DNA of 64,000 nt from Oceanobacillus massiliensis str. N'diop (GTDB lineage: Bacteria; Bacillota; Bacilli; Bacillales; Amphibacillaceae). Position 1 is the stretch's first letter; each line of letters starts with the position of its first letter. The DNA is taken from positions 29,071 through 93,070 of the forward strand of contig NZ_HE610980.1 in assembly GCF_000285495.1 (NCBI RefSeq), read 5' to 3'. Both the position numbers and the translations under genes were made by a program. Of this stretch, positions 16,340 through 24,145 are shown in pieces. Below the pieces are notes generated by a model that was not told where the DNA came from, made no database searches, and saw nothing but the letters and a program-made list of their open reading frames with translations.

Positions 16340-17665
16340 ATGGATAATAATGAACGGGAAGACAGACTAACCGAAGCTATGGAAAACGATAAAGATACAG
16401 AAAGGCAGCAACTGGCATATGCTCCAGATGAGAACGAACCGGCAAGATACAGTCAACAGGAGAGCCCAGTTCCAAAGCATAAAAAGGAACGGAAAGGGTG
16501 GTCAATCGGAATATTCGGTGGTTTAATCGGAGGGATTATTTCAGCTATCCTGGTTACATGCCTTTTCACCTATAACCTATTACCGGAAAACGAGACAGGT
16601 AACAGCCAAATCGAATCTGCCGAAAGTGATTCTTCGCCAATCGTGGAAACACTGGCATCAGAAGGAGCGGAAACCTCCACGAATATTCAAGAGGTTGCAC
16701 AGGCTGTTGTCGGTGTTTCCAACCTCCAGCAGCAAAGTGTCTGGACAGAAAGCCAGGAGGCAGGAACCGGATCAGGCATCATCTATAAAAAGGAAGATGG
16801 AAGTGCATATGTAGTGACCAATCAGCACGTTGTTGAAGGGGCACAAGAAGTGGAAATCATACTTAATGATGAAGAACGTGTTCCCGCAACCGTTTTAGGC
16901 GGAGATTCACTAACAGACTTAGCCGTTTTACAGGTTGATGGAGACAAAATCGATACTGTCGCAAACCTTGGCACATCTGAAAACTTGCAGGTCGGTGAAA
17001 CAGTCCTTGCAATCGGGAACCCATTAGGCATGGAATTTGCAAATTCCGTTACAAAAGGAATCATTAGTGGGTTGAACCGTTCCGTCAGCGTCGATACCGA
17101 TGCAAACGGCCAAGCCGATTGGATAACAGATGTCCTGCAGACAGATGCAGCTATTAACCCAGGAAACAGCGGTGGTGCCCTCGTCAATTCAGAAGGTGAG
17201 GTCATCGGCATTAATTCCATGAAAATTGCCCAAAGTTCGGTTGAGGGAATAGGATTTGCCATTCCTGTCGATACAGCACTGCCAATCATAGAACAATTGG
17301 AAAAGGAAGGCGAAGTTACCCGTCCATTAATAGGTATCAGTACCGCTTCCCTGAATCAGGTACCAGCTCAATACCGTAATGAAATCAACCTTCCAGAAGA
17401 TGTGGAAGGCGGTATGGTCATCGCGAATGTCCAGCAAGGATCCCCTGCAGCAGATGCAGGACTGCAGCAATTCGATGTCATCACAAAAATAGATGGGGAA
17501 CCAATAACGACCATCCTGGAATTGAGAAAATATCTCTATTCAGAAACCAAAATAGGCGACAATGTAGAAATAGAATATATCCGCAACGGCGAACGACAAA
17601 CGGCCAGCGTACAGCTAAAAGAAATGGAACAGCAGGAGCAGCAGACACAGCAGGCGGGACAATAA
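16340..17665 (+). CDS. htrB: Membrane-anchored HtrA-type serine protease (HtrB-like)
   Basis: This 441-residue protein has a cytoplasmic acidic N-terminal tail (1-52), one membrane anchor (about 54-80), an extracytoplasmic linker, a trypsin-like domain with catalytic His (VTNQHVVEG, about 166), Asp (SLTDLAVL, about 197) and Ser (NPGNSGGAL, about 278), and one C-terminal PDZ domain (about 335-425). It degrades or refolds misfolded secreted proteins at the outer membrane face. Divergence from cssRS matches B. subtilis htrB (yvtA); htrA is the alternative name. The ribosome binding site is AGAGGTGAG. Confidence 0.9.
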   Translation: MDNNEREDRLTEAMENDKDTERQQLAYAPDENEPARYSQQESPVPKHKKERKGWSIGIFGGLIGGIISAILVTCLFTYNLLPENETGNSQIESAESDSSPIVETLASEGAETSTNIQEVAQAVVGVSNLQQQSVWTESQEAGTGSGIIYKKEDGSAYVVTNQHVVEGAQEVEIILNDEERVPATVLGGDSLTDLAVLQVDGDKIDTVANLGTSENLQVGETVLAIGNPLGMEFANSVTKGIISGLNRSVSVDTDANGQADWITDVLQTDAAINPGNSGGALVNSEGEVIGINSMKIAQSSVEGIGFAIPVDTALPIIEQLEKEGEVTRPLIGISTASLNQVPAQYRNEINLPEDVEGGMVIANVQQGSPAADAGLQQFDVITKIDGEPITTILELRKYLYSETKIGDNVEIEYIRNGERQTASVQLKEMEQQEQQTQQAGQ

Positions 17666-17678
17666 ATACGCATAATCG

Positions 17679-17707
17679 AAGAAGGGATTGGTTTCCCTTC
17701 TTTTTTT
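17679..17707 (+). terminator. Intrinsic terminator of htrB
   Basis: AAGAAGGGA and its complement form a 9-bp stem with a 5-base loop, followed by eight T residues. Confidence 0.85.
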
Positions 17708-17730
17708 ATGTTGTGTGGGGCGCGAGGCGG

Positions 17731-18130
17731 TTATTCCGCGGTTCTGGCTTTTATTCCGCGGTCCTCACGTTTTTTCCGCGATTCTCACTTTTATTCCGCG
17801 ATTCTGGCGGTTTTTCCGCGATTCTCTCGCTTTTTCCGCGGTTCTGGCGATTATTCCGCGATTCTCTCGGTTATTCCGCGATTCTCTCGGTTATTCCGCG
17901 GTTCTGGCGGTTTTTCCGCGGTTCCCCCATTTTTTCCGCGCTCCTCACGGTTTTTCCGCGATTCTCTCATTTATTCCGCGCTCCTCACGGTTTTTCCGCG
18001 ATTCTCTCATTTATTCCGCGATTCCCTCGGTTATTCCGCGCTCCTCACATTTATTCCGCGGTTATCACATTTATTCCGCGCTCCTCTCGATTTTTCCGCG
18101 GTTCTGGCGGTTATTCCGCGCTCCGTCCAC
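17731..18130. repeat. Perfect-register tandem array, 20 units of 20 bp
   Basis: Twenty consecutive 20-bp units fill 400 bp without a single insertion or deletion. The first half of each unit is invariant, TTWTTCCGCG (W is A or T); the second 10 bases vary within a few classes (attctctcNN, gttctggcNN, ctcctcacNN and minor forms). The invariant CCGCG therefore recurs every 20 bp, close to two helical turns. It lies between the 3' ends of convergent htrB and yteA. Three overlapping open frames across it result only from the lack of stops in the repeat. A degenerate C-rich tail continues to about 18170. Confidence 0.95.
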
Positions 18131-18178
18131 GCTCCATCCACACTCCATCCGTCCGCTCCCACGCGTCAGGCTGATTGT

Positions 18179-18856
18179 TTATTCGAGATCATCCTGTTCG
18201 TTTTCGTATTTATTATGATTTGGGGTCACGCCTGTGTATTTGCCATGAATATCGGCGGCAAGGAAGTTTTCGATATCCTCTACGGCTCCTATTCGCTCAT
18301 CACTGTTTGGAAACATTTCATCGTAGTTTTCCTTATCTCCGTAAAAGTCAGATTGCGTCTCGGATGTTCCATATCTGCTGACCTCTTGCCACGTGTCCTC
18401 GGCATCATAGTTGACCTGTTCTTCATCTCCGGACTTATTCGGATTAATATTTGGACTGAATACTTCCTCTTCGATTGTGCGTGGATGTTCAAAAGTATTA
18501 TTTCGAGCATGATCCAAACATTTATCCGTAGTCGGAATAGCCTCCAATCGTTCATAAGAAATATCTGCTCCACAGGTTGTGCAGATTCCATATGTCCCCT
18601 CTTCTATTGCATGAAGGGCTTTATTGATTTCTTCCAGTTCGTTTTCTGTATGTTCATTCAGCGCAAGGTCCTTTTCCCGTTCGAAAAGCTCTGTTCCCGT
18701 GTCTGCTGGATGATTATCATAATTGGACAATTCACTTATCGTTTCTTTGGCAAATTCATATTTCATCCCAAAGTGGTCCTGGACGTATTTGATTAATTCA
18801 TTTTGCTGTTCCAGTAATGCTGCCTTACACTTGGATCGCTGCTCATCTGTAATCAC
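18179..18856 (-). CDS. yteA: TraR/DksA-type zinc-finger protein, YteA family
   Basis: This 225-residue protein has a long helical N-terminal half (coiled-coil-like, residues 1-90), then a DksA/TraR finger CTTCG ... KCLDH (about 92-118) and an acidic, disordered-looking C-terminal third. The finger is CxxC-(17)-CxxH, so the fourth ligand is His instead of Cys. It resembles B. subtilis YteA, a sporulation-linked protein of unknown function; an interaction with RNA polymerase is only suggested by the fold. The GTG start at 18856 follows AGAGGAGG by 7 bases. No terminator is evident before the 20-bp array. Confidence 0.85.
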   Translation of the reverse strand: MITDEQRSKCKAALLEQQNELIKYVQDHFGMKYEFAKETISELSNYDNHPADTGTELFEREKDLALNEHTENELEEINKALHAIEEGTYGICTTCGADISYERLEAIPTTDKCLDHARNNTFEHPRTIEEEVFSPNINPNKSGDEEQVNYDAEDTWQEVSRYGTSETQSDFYGDKENYDEMFPNSDERIGAVEDIENFLAADIHGKYTGVTPNHNKYENEQDDLE

Positions 18857-18951
18857 TGGATGGCCTCCTCTAATAACTTTCGCTTAACCAGTTGCAATAG
18901 CCTCTGGTTTTGTATTTATACTATGTGTAAAAGCCCTTTATTGATTCGTGA

Positions 18952-19395
18952 TTAGCGCTCCCAAATCATGTCAATATGTGGAATGTCATCCTCTAGATAA
19001 ATATCAGAAATTTGCTTGAATCCAAGGGAGGAGTAGAATTCATTTAAATAAACCTGTGCTTGGATATGGATTTTATCCTCCTTCCAGTCCTTATGGATGA
19101 ACTCAATTCCCCGTTCCAATATTGCCCGGGCATAACCTTTGCCGCGGAACTTCTCCACTACAAGTACCCTTCCAATGGAGACCTCCTTATATTTTGTATT
19201 TTTAGGAAGTATCCGTATATTGGCCGCTATTTCATCCCCGACCAGTAAAAATAAATGCAGGGAATTCTGGTCATAGTTATCCAATTCAGGATAGGCACAC
19301 TTTTGCTCCACGACAAAGACATCGATTCTTGCCTTTAGCAATTGATACAATTGCTCATTCGTTAATTCATTAAATTCCTTCATCATCCACTTCAT
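18952..19395 (-). CDS. GNAT family N-acetyltransferase, ElaA-like
   Basis: This 147-residue single GNAT domain shows the ElaA pattern: LTNEQLYQLLKARIDVFVVEQ near the start, the acetyl-CoA-binding RVLVVEKFRGKGYARAIL (about 78-95), and HIQAQVYLNEFYSSLGFK (about 110-128). ElaA-type enzymes acetylate an unknown small molecule or amine. The ATG at 19395 has AAAGGGTGG upstream. Monocistronic, convergent with nothing nearby. Confidence 0.88.
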   Translation of the reverse strand: MKWMMKEFNELTNEQLYQLLKARIDVFVVEQKCAYPELDNYDQNSLHLFLLVGDEIAANIRILPKNTKYKEVSIGRVLVVEKFRGKGYARAILERGIEFIHKDWKEDKIHIQAQVYLNEFYSSLGFKQISDIYLEDDIPHIDMIWER

Positions 19396-19634
19396 TTCGT
19401 ATCCACCCTTTCATTTTGCTTAATTAAATTTTACAATGAAATTAGAGGATTTCGACATTTTTTTATAGAATTACAATATAATAAAGGCTTTTCCAAAAAA
19501 TGGGGCTGGCGGTTGATAAAAGAGTAACAGAACGGCCTGTTTCCGTCCCGGAGAGTCGCTTCAAGCATCCGATTTGGAGATTGAAAACAAGAATGTTTAT
19601 GAAAACAGTCTAATAAAAAAGGGGACATGAAGAC

Positions 19635-20513
19635 ATGCTATCAAAAGAAACAGTTATCGGATTTGTCGGTACAGGGGTAATGGGCAAAAGCATGGCAGCC
19701 AATCTAATGAATGAAGGATATTCGGTAAATGTCTATACGCGAACAAGGGAAAAGGCGCAGGATCTGTTGACGAATGGCGCAAAATGGATGGACACAGTTG
19801 CAGAACTCGCTTCAGCTTCAGATGTAATTATTACAATGGTCGGCTATCCTTCCGATGTAGAAGAAGTTTACTACGGGGAACAAGGAATTCTGGAAAACGC
19901 AAGGACAGGTACTTTTGCAGTAGATATGACGACATCTAAACCAGCCTTGGCAAAGGATATTCATGAGAAAGCAATGGGTAAAAATCTCCATGCTTTAGAT
20001 GCTCCCGTTTCAGGTGGAGACATTGGTGCAAAAACGGGAAAACTCGCCATTATGGTTGGCGGTGACGAGGAGGCGTTCACTGAGCTGCTTCCAATCTTTG
20101 AAGTTATTGGGGAAAATATAATCTATCAGGGAGATGCCGGTGCCGGACAGCACACAAAAATGGCAAATCAGATTACAATTGCCTCCAATATGATTGGGGT
20201 TTGCGAATCCATTATGTACGCGAGAAAAGCTGGTCTGGATCCTGAGCGTGTGCTAAGAAGCATTACGACTGGTGCTGCCGCTAGCTTTTCATTATCAAAA
20301 CTCGGTCCCCGGATGCTCGAAGGTGACTTTGCACCTGGATTCTATGTGAAGCATTTTATTAAGGATATGACAATAGCATTGGAATCTGCTGAAGACCTCG
20401 GCCTGCTGACTCCTGGACTATCGCTTTCACTCCGTTTATATAAGGAACTTGCGGAAAAAGGAGAAGAAGATAGCGGAACCCAGGCTTTAATTAAATTATT
20501 TGATGTAGAATAA
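19635..20513 (+). CDS. ykwC: NAD(P)-dependent beta-hydroxyacid dehydrogenase, YkwC-like
   Basis: This 292-residue enzyme of the 3-hydroxyisobutyrate dehydrogenase family has a Rossmann motif GFVGTGVMGKSMA (about 9-21), substrate-loop DAPVSGGDIGA (about 123-133), and catalytic Lys in HTKMANQ (about 177). MVGYPSDVEEVY and VDMTTSKP agree with B. subtilis YkwC as I remember it. The substrate is unknown; it could be a short-chain beta-hydroxy acid or succinate semialdehyde type aldehyde. The ATG at 19635 is preceded by AAGGGG. The 240-bp space upstream shows a TATAAT-like element near 19476 and no gene. Confidence 0.88.
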   Translation: MLSKETVIGFVGTGVMGKSMAANLMNEGYSVNVYTRTREKAQDLLTNGAKWMDTVAELASASDVIITMVGYPSDVEEVYYGEQGILENARTGTFAVDMTTSKPALAKDIHEKAMGKNLHALDAPVSGGDIGAKTGKLAIMVGGDEEAFTELLPIFEVIGENIIYQGDAGAGQHTKMANQITIASNMIGVCESIMYARKAGLDPERVLRSITTGAAASFSLSKLGPRMLEGDFAPGFYVKHFIKDMTIALESAEDLGLLTPGLSLSLRLYKELAEKGEEDSGTQALIKLFDVE

Positions 20514-20515
20514 TG

Positions 20516-20546
20516 TAAAAAGCGGGAACTTATTTTTCCCGCTTTT
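20516..20546. terminator. Bidirectional terminator
   Basis: AAAAGCGGGAA pairs with TTCCCGCTTTT around an 8-base loop. It sits between the convergent ykwC-like gene and the small hypothetical gene, with A/T runs at both feet. Confidence 0.85.
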
Positions 20547-20829
20547 CTATCTGCTCCTGAACTGCAAATGCGAGATCGTGATTGCCAAAAATCTCAAGAA
20601 CATTCAATACCGTTTGATCTGGGATTGCCTCTGATTCATTTGCGGGAACCGTTAATTCCATTACCTCTGTTATTATCTGATTTTTTACCTGGTCGGGATA
20701 TGCCTCACCGTACAGGGCTACTGGATCAATCCCATTATTGATACACCACTGCGCATAGATTAGGATCATCATTTTCTCGTCATTCTGGTAATTTTCGATT
20801 ATTTGCTTTTCCATTTCTTTTTTATCCAT
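20530..20829 (-). CDS. Conserved-looking small protein, unknown function
   Basis: This protein has 99 residues if started at the ATG of 20829 (GGAGA 6 bases upstream); the adjacent ATG at 20832 is equally possible. It is acidic, soluble, predicted mostly helical, with YAQWCINNGIDPVALYGEAYP as its most distinctive stretch. I do not recognise the family. Upstream in-frame extension to 20952 lacks a ribosome binding site and overlaps the csp terminator, so it is left out. Confidence 0.65.
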   Translation of the reverse strand: MDKKEMEKQIIENYQNDEKMMILIYAQWCINNGIDPVALYGEAYPDQVKNQIITEVMELTVPANESEAIPDQTVLNVLEIFGNHDLAFAVQEQIEKREK

Positions 20830-20931
20830 CATACTCTCCTGCTTTCCACGTTGAAATATACACTTGAAGTTAACATGCTTCTGAATTCCGGATACGATTA
20901 TCCTCCATGCAAGGAGGCAATTTTGATAACC

Positions 20932-20970
20932 AAAAAAAGACTTATCTCTCAATAAGAGACAAGTCTTTAT
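20932..20970 (-). terminator. Intrinsic terminator of the cold-shock gene
   Basis: ATAAAGACTTGTCTC on the minus strand pairs with GAGATAAGTCTTT and is followed by seven T residues. Confidence 0.85.
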
Positions 20971-20982
20971 AATTATTATCTA

Positions 20983-21180
20983 TTACAGACGAGTAACGTT
21001 AGCAGCCTGAGGTCCGCGGTTACCTTCTACAATTTCAAATTCAACTTCTTGACCTTCTTCAAGTGTTTTGAATCCGTCAGCTTGGATTGCTGAGAAATGT
21101 ACGAATACGTCGTCTCCATCTTCGCGTTCGATAAAACCGAAGCCTTTTTCTGCATTAAACCATTTTACTTTTCCAGTCAT
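20983..21180 (-). CDS. csp: Cold-shock protein (CspA family)
   Basis: This 65-residue single cold-shock domain is of standard length. RNP1 (KGFGFIE, about 13-19) and RNP2 (VFVHFSAI, about 26-33) are intact. It binds single-stranded RNA and DNA as an RNA chaperone. It matches CspB/CspC/CspD of bacilli too evenly to choose a letter. The ATG follows AAGGAGG. The messenger begins with a leader of about 110 nt, as usual for cold-inducible csp genes. Confidence 0.97.
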   Translation of the reverse strand: MTGKVKWFNAEKGFGFIEREDGDDVFVHFSAIQADGFKTLEEGQEVEFEIVEGNRGPQAANVTRL

Positions 21181-21327
21181 TTAAATGACCTCCTTATACA
21201 ATATCGTGCAAAGTAATTGAATCATAAATACTTTTACACCATCTTGGAAAAGAGATCGTAAAGTATTATTCAAACTTCAATTTCCTTTTGCTATTTTAAC
21301 TTTAACTTTTTTACAAAAAAAATGCAA
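21181..21327 (-). promoter_or_regulatory. csp promoter and long 5' untranslated leader
   Basis: On the minus strand TTGCAT (21322-21327) and TAAAGT (21299-21304) are 17 bp apart, predicting a leader of about 110 nt to the start codon. Long structured leaders of csp messengers act as temperature-sensitive translation switches; that role here is by analogy. Confidence 0.6.
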
Positions 21328-21373
21328 GCGTTTAGATATTAATTTTTGGTAAACTCTTACATTTCTTAATTAA

Positions 21374-21434
21374 AGAGGAAGATGGTTTATTCCTCTCTTG
21401 GAATAAGTAAAAAAAGCCGGTGATCAGCCGGCTC
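21374..21434 (-). terminator. Orphan terminator-like hairpin upstream of csp
   Basis: On the minus strand AGCCGG-CTGATCA-CCGGCT (21415-21433) is followed by six T. A second hairpin (AGAGGAA and complement) lies at about 21374-21400. No annotated gene ends here. Only a 21-codon frame (ATG at about 21452, without a ribosome binding site) runs into it. The rest of 21435-21681 shows no gene. Confidence 0.6.
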
Positions 21435-21681
21435 TTCAGGAGTATTAATCATGGGTTGAATCTCAACAAGTCTTGTTTCGATTACTTTATCTTATGTTTG
21501 TACATTGCCGATTGAATCAGCATCTACACTATGTGTTACGCACATTTATCGGTCCTCTTATCAAAATAGGCCGCTTTTGACAGAGCAAATGCCTCTATTC
21601 CAGTGTTATAAATAATGGCTGCAACATATATATTAGTATAGATCGCCGTGAACTTTCAGTTAGTGATAGGAGGTTTTGCCA

Positions 21682-22992
21682 TTGAAGGACATCACTGCCA
21701 TTCTGTTTGATTATCCAAGTCAGGCTGTTTTGCATAAAGCTTTAACTTCATTAATGGGGATTCGCTCCAGGATAAAAAACGTTATGGTTCTTCAGCAAAG
21801 CCACTCACCTGAAACAGCAGCTGACATGACTGAGGAATTGGCTCCTGGCCAGCATCTTCCGGCCAATCACTATATTCCAACCCAACATACTTCAATAAAA
21901 GCGAACGATCTCGGGAATACACTTAATATGACCGCTGCTGCAGTAGAAAGCACATATATATTGTTTCTGCACGGGTCAGATTATCTTGCTTCCAACGCAA
22001 ATAGTGCTTCCTTGCATCTTGCAGACAGCCAAACTGTCCTATGTACCCATTACCATTATCAGAAGCTACGCATCCCACACCCATTGCTGGTACGTACATC
22101 TTATCTGCAAGAGCATGCTTTCTTATCCACTTTCCAGCTGCCATTCAAGGAGGCAATTCTTCCTGCATGGCTCTTCCAAATCGATGATTCACGGAAAGCA
22201 TTCAAAGATAATTTGTTAGAACAGGCAAAGCAGAATACCTCCAATTACACGCAGGAGAAGCAAATGTTCATTCGCAAGTATTCATTGGCAAAAGTTCAAA
22301 CAGATCATCCCGGGGTTTCTGTGTTAATCGCCAATTATAATATGGAACAGTACGTGGAAGCTGCCATCGTCTCCTGTATATTACAAAATGAACAGCCAAA
22401 CCAGGTCCTCATTATGGATGACGGCTCAACAGATCATTCCTTTGAAAAGCTTAAAAAATGGAATGATGGGAAACAGATAATAGTATTCAGCAAAGCCAAT
22501 CAAGGAAAGGCACGAGCGCTGAACGACATATTGCCTTATGTAACTTCCGAGTTCATATTGGAAGTCGATGCAGACGACTGGCTTGACCCTGATGCTATAG
22601 CTGTCATCAAAGAGCATCTGTCAGAACTGCCGCATGATAGCTCCCTCATCTATGGAAATCTCCGAAAGTGGAAGCAGTTAGCAGCAGATGTGCTATTTAA
22701 AAGGGTTGCCAAAGGGAGGCCTGTTACTGGAAGAGCCAGTCTTCTATCCTATCCGTTCCCCCTTGGACCGCGGGTATACCGGACTTCTTCATTAAGAAAG
22801 ATTGGCGGGTTTCCCGTAATTGAATTTGAGAACGGAAGGTTATATGAGGATGTCAGTGTCTTAGATCATTTACTGAAGCATTCCCCATTCCGATATCGGG
22901 ATATGACTGTTTATAATGTACGGGAGCATAAGGAAAGCATTACCAAAAACAATCATCCCAACTGGAAAAAATTTTTGGATTCTCTTCAATAA
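21682..22992 (+). CDS. Family 2 glycosyltransferase with an extra N-terminal domain
   Basis: This 436-residue protein has its GT-A catalytic domain in the second half: VSVLIANYNMEQYV (about 211), MDDGST (about 240), EVDADDW (about 293, the DxD-type motif), and FENGRLYEDVSV (about 393). The first 200 residues look like a second, degenerate GT-A fold: AAVESTYILFLHGSDYL occupies the DxD position with HGSD in place of DxD. The substrate is unknown. The TTG start at 21682 follows GGAGG by 8 bases. It is the first gene of the sugar cluster, and a hairpin separates it from the convergent aminotransferase. Confidence 0.85.
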   Translation: MKDITAILFDYPSQAVLHKALTSLMGIRSRIKNVMVLQQSHSPETAADMTEELAPGQHLPANHYIPTQHTSIKANDLGNTLNMTAAAVESTYILFLHGSDYLASNANSASLHLADSQTVLCTHYHYQKLRIPHPLLVRTSYLQEHAFLSTFQLPFKEAILPAWLFQIDDSRKAFKDNLLEQAKQNTSNYTQEKQMFIRKYSLAKVQTDHPGVSVLIANYNMEQYVEAAIVSCILQNEQPNQVLIMDDGSTDHSFEKLKKWNDGKQIIVFSKANQGKARALNDILPYVTSEFILEVDADDWLDPDAIAVIKEHLSELPHDSSLIYGNLRKWKQLAADVLFKRVAKGRPVTGRASLLSYPFPLGPRVYRTSSLRKIGGFPVIEFENGRLYEDVSVLDHLLKHSPFRYRDMTVYNVREHKESITKNNHPNWKKFLDSLQ

Positions 22993-22993
22993 A

Positions 22994-23025
22994 TAAGCAA
23001 TGGATCGATAATCATCCATTGCTTA
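22994..23025. terminator. Hairpin between convergent GT2 and aminotransferase genes
   Basis: TAAGCAATGGAT and its exact complement flank an 8-base loop. The hairpin overlaps the end of the aminotransferase coding sequence and has no U-tract, so termination is uncertain. Confidence 0.5.
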
Positions 23026-24145
23026 GCATAAACGTATTGATGACAGATATAATATGATCCTGCTGCTGATAGGAAAGCATCGGAAAGATGGGGAGTGCCA
23101 AAATTTTTCCAGCAATATTCTCCGCAATTGGAAAATCACCCTTCCTGTAATTCAGATATGCAAATGCTTTCTGTAAATGTAATGGCACTGGATAATAGAT
23201 AGCTGATGCGACTCCATTCTTTTTCAACACTTCGGAAAGGTCATCCCGCTTATCCAATTCAATACAGTATTGATGAAAGGTGTGTTCTCTGCCTGCTGGG
23301 ATTGACGGCTTCTTCAGCAGATCAGACAAGTTCTCCGTATATTTCTTGGCAACCTCTTTCCTTTTATGGAGGAAAATGTCGAGGTAATATAATTTGACGA
23401 GCAGAATTGCTGCCTGAATCTCATCAAGTCTGCTGTTCATGCCAATTGATGAATGATGGTATTTTTCTTCACTTCCATGATTTCGAAGCATCGACAGCTT
23501 TTGATAGGTATCCTTTTGGTTCGTTGTTATGAACCCGGCGTCCCCTAAAGCACCTAAGTTTTTTGAGGGGAAGAAAGAAAAACAGCCGATGTCACCAATC
23601 GAGCCTACCCGTTCACCATTATATTCTGTACCGATTGCCTGGCATGCATCTTCTATAACCCTCAAATTGTTTAGCTTGGCGATATCCATAATTTCTTCCA
23701 TTCTGGCAGCTTTCCCGTATAAATGGACCACAATAATGGCCTTTGTCTTCTCTGTGATTGCTTCTTCGATTTTATTGGGATCAAGGTTATAGGTTTCTTC
23801 ATCTATATCAACAAAAACCGGCTTTGCTCCCACTTGGGCAATCGCCTCTCCAGTAGCAAAAAAAGTGAACGGAGTGGTAATGACTTCATCTCCATCACCA
23901 ATATTCAATGCCCTTAAAGATAATTGGAGTGCATATTGGAGTGCATCTGTCCCGTTCGCCACCCCGACACCGTAAGAAGCATTTACGTATTGAGCAACTA
24001 ATTTCTCCAGCTTTTCTCCCTTTTCTCCCATTATATAACTTCCGCTATCGAGGACTTCGGTAATCATTTCGAGAATTGGGGTTCTCAGCAGGTTTAATTC
24101 TGCTTGCAAATCAACCATTGGAATGCTGTCATGCTCTTTATCCAT
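23012..24145 (-). CDS. DegT/DnrJ/EryC1/StrS sugar aminotransferase (WbpE-like)
   Basis: This 377-residue PLP enzyme has the PLP-binding Lys in FFPSKNLGALGDAGF (about 190), the preceding DACQAIGTEYNG (about 166) and the C-terminal HLQKAF. It aminates a keto nucleotide sugar, using glutamate in most relatives. Next to a UDP-sugar 6-dehydrogenase, a Gfo/Idh/MocA oxidoreductase, a hexapeptide acyltransferase and a 2-epimerase, the best assignment is amination at C3 of 3-keto-UDP-GlcNAcA, the WbpE step. It also resembles SpsC of the spore-polysaccharide operon. It overlaps the preceding dehydrogenase gene by 8 bases. Confidence 0.88.
   Translation of the reverse strand: MDKEHDSIPMVDLQAELNLLRTPILEMITEVLDSGSYIMGEKGEKLEKLVAQYVNASYGVGVANGTDALQYALQLSLRALNIGDGDEVITTPFTFFATGEAIAQVGAKPVFVDIDEETYNLDPNKIEEAITEKTKAIIVVHLYGKAARMEEIMDIAKLNNLRVIEDACQAIGTEYNGERVGSIGDIGCFSFFPSKNLGALGDAGFITTNQKDTYQKLSMLRNHGSEEKYHHSSIGMNSRLDEIQAAILLVKLYYLDIFLHKRKEVAKKYTENLSDLLKKPSIPAGREHTFHQYCIELDKRDDLSEVLKKNGVASAIYYPVPLHLQKAFAYLNYRKGDFPIAENIAGKILALPIFPMLSYQQQDHIISVINTFMLSNG

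Noticed and set aside
17731-18130. CRISPR array
   Set aside because: The conserved part is only 10 bp, intervals are 10 bp and recur in classes, and no cas genes are present.
17688-18796. Three long overlapping plus-strand open frames across the 20-bp array
   Set aside because: They arise because the repeat lacks stops in all frames; the products are repeated Phe/Arg/Ser strings and one runs antisense through yteA.
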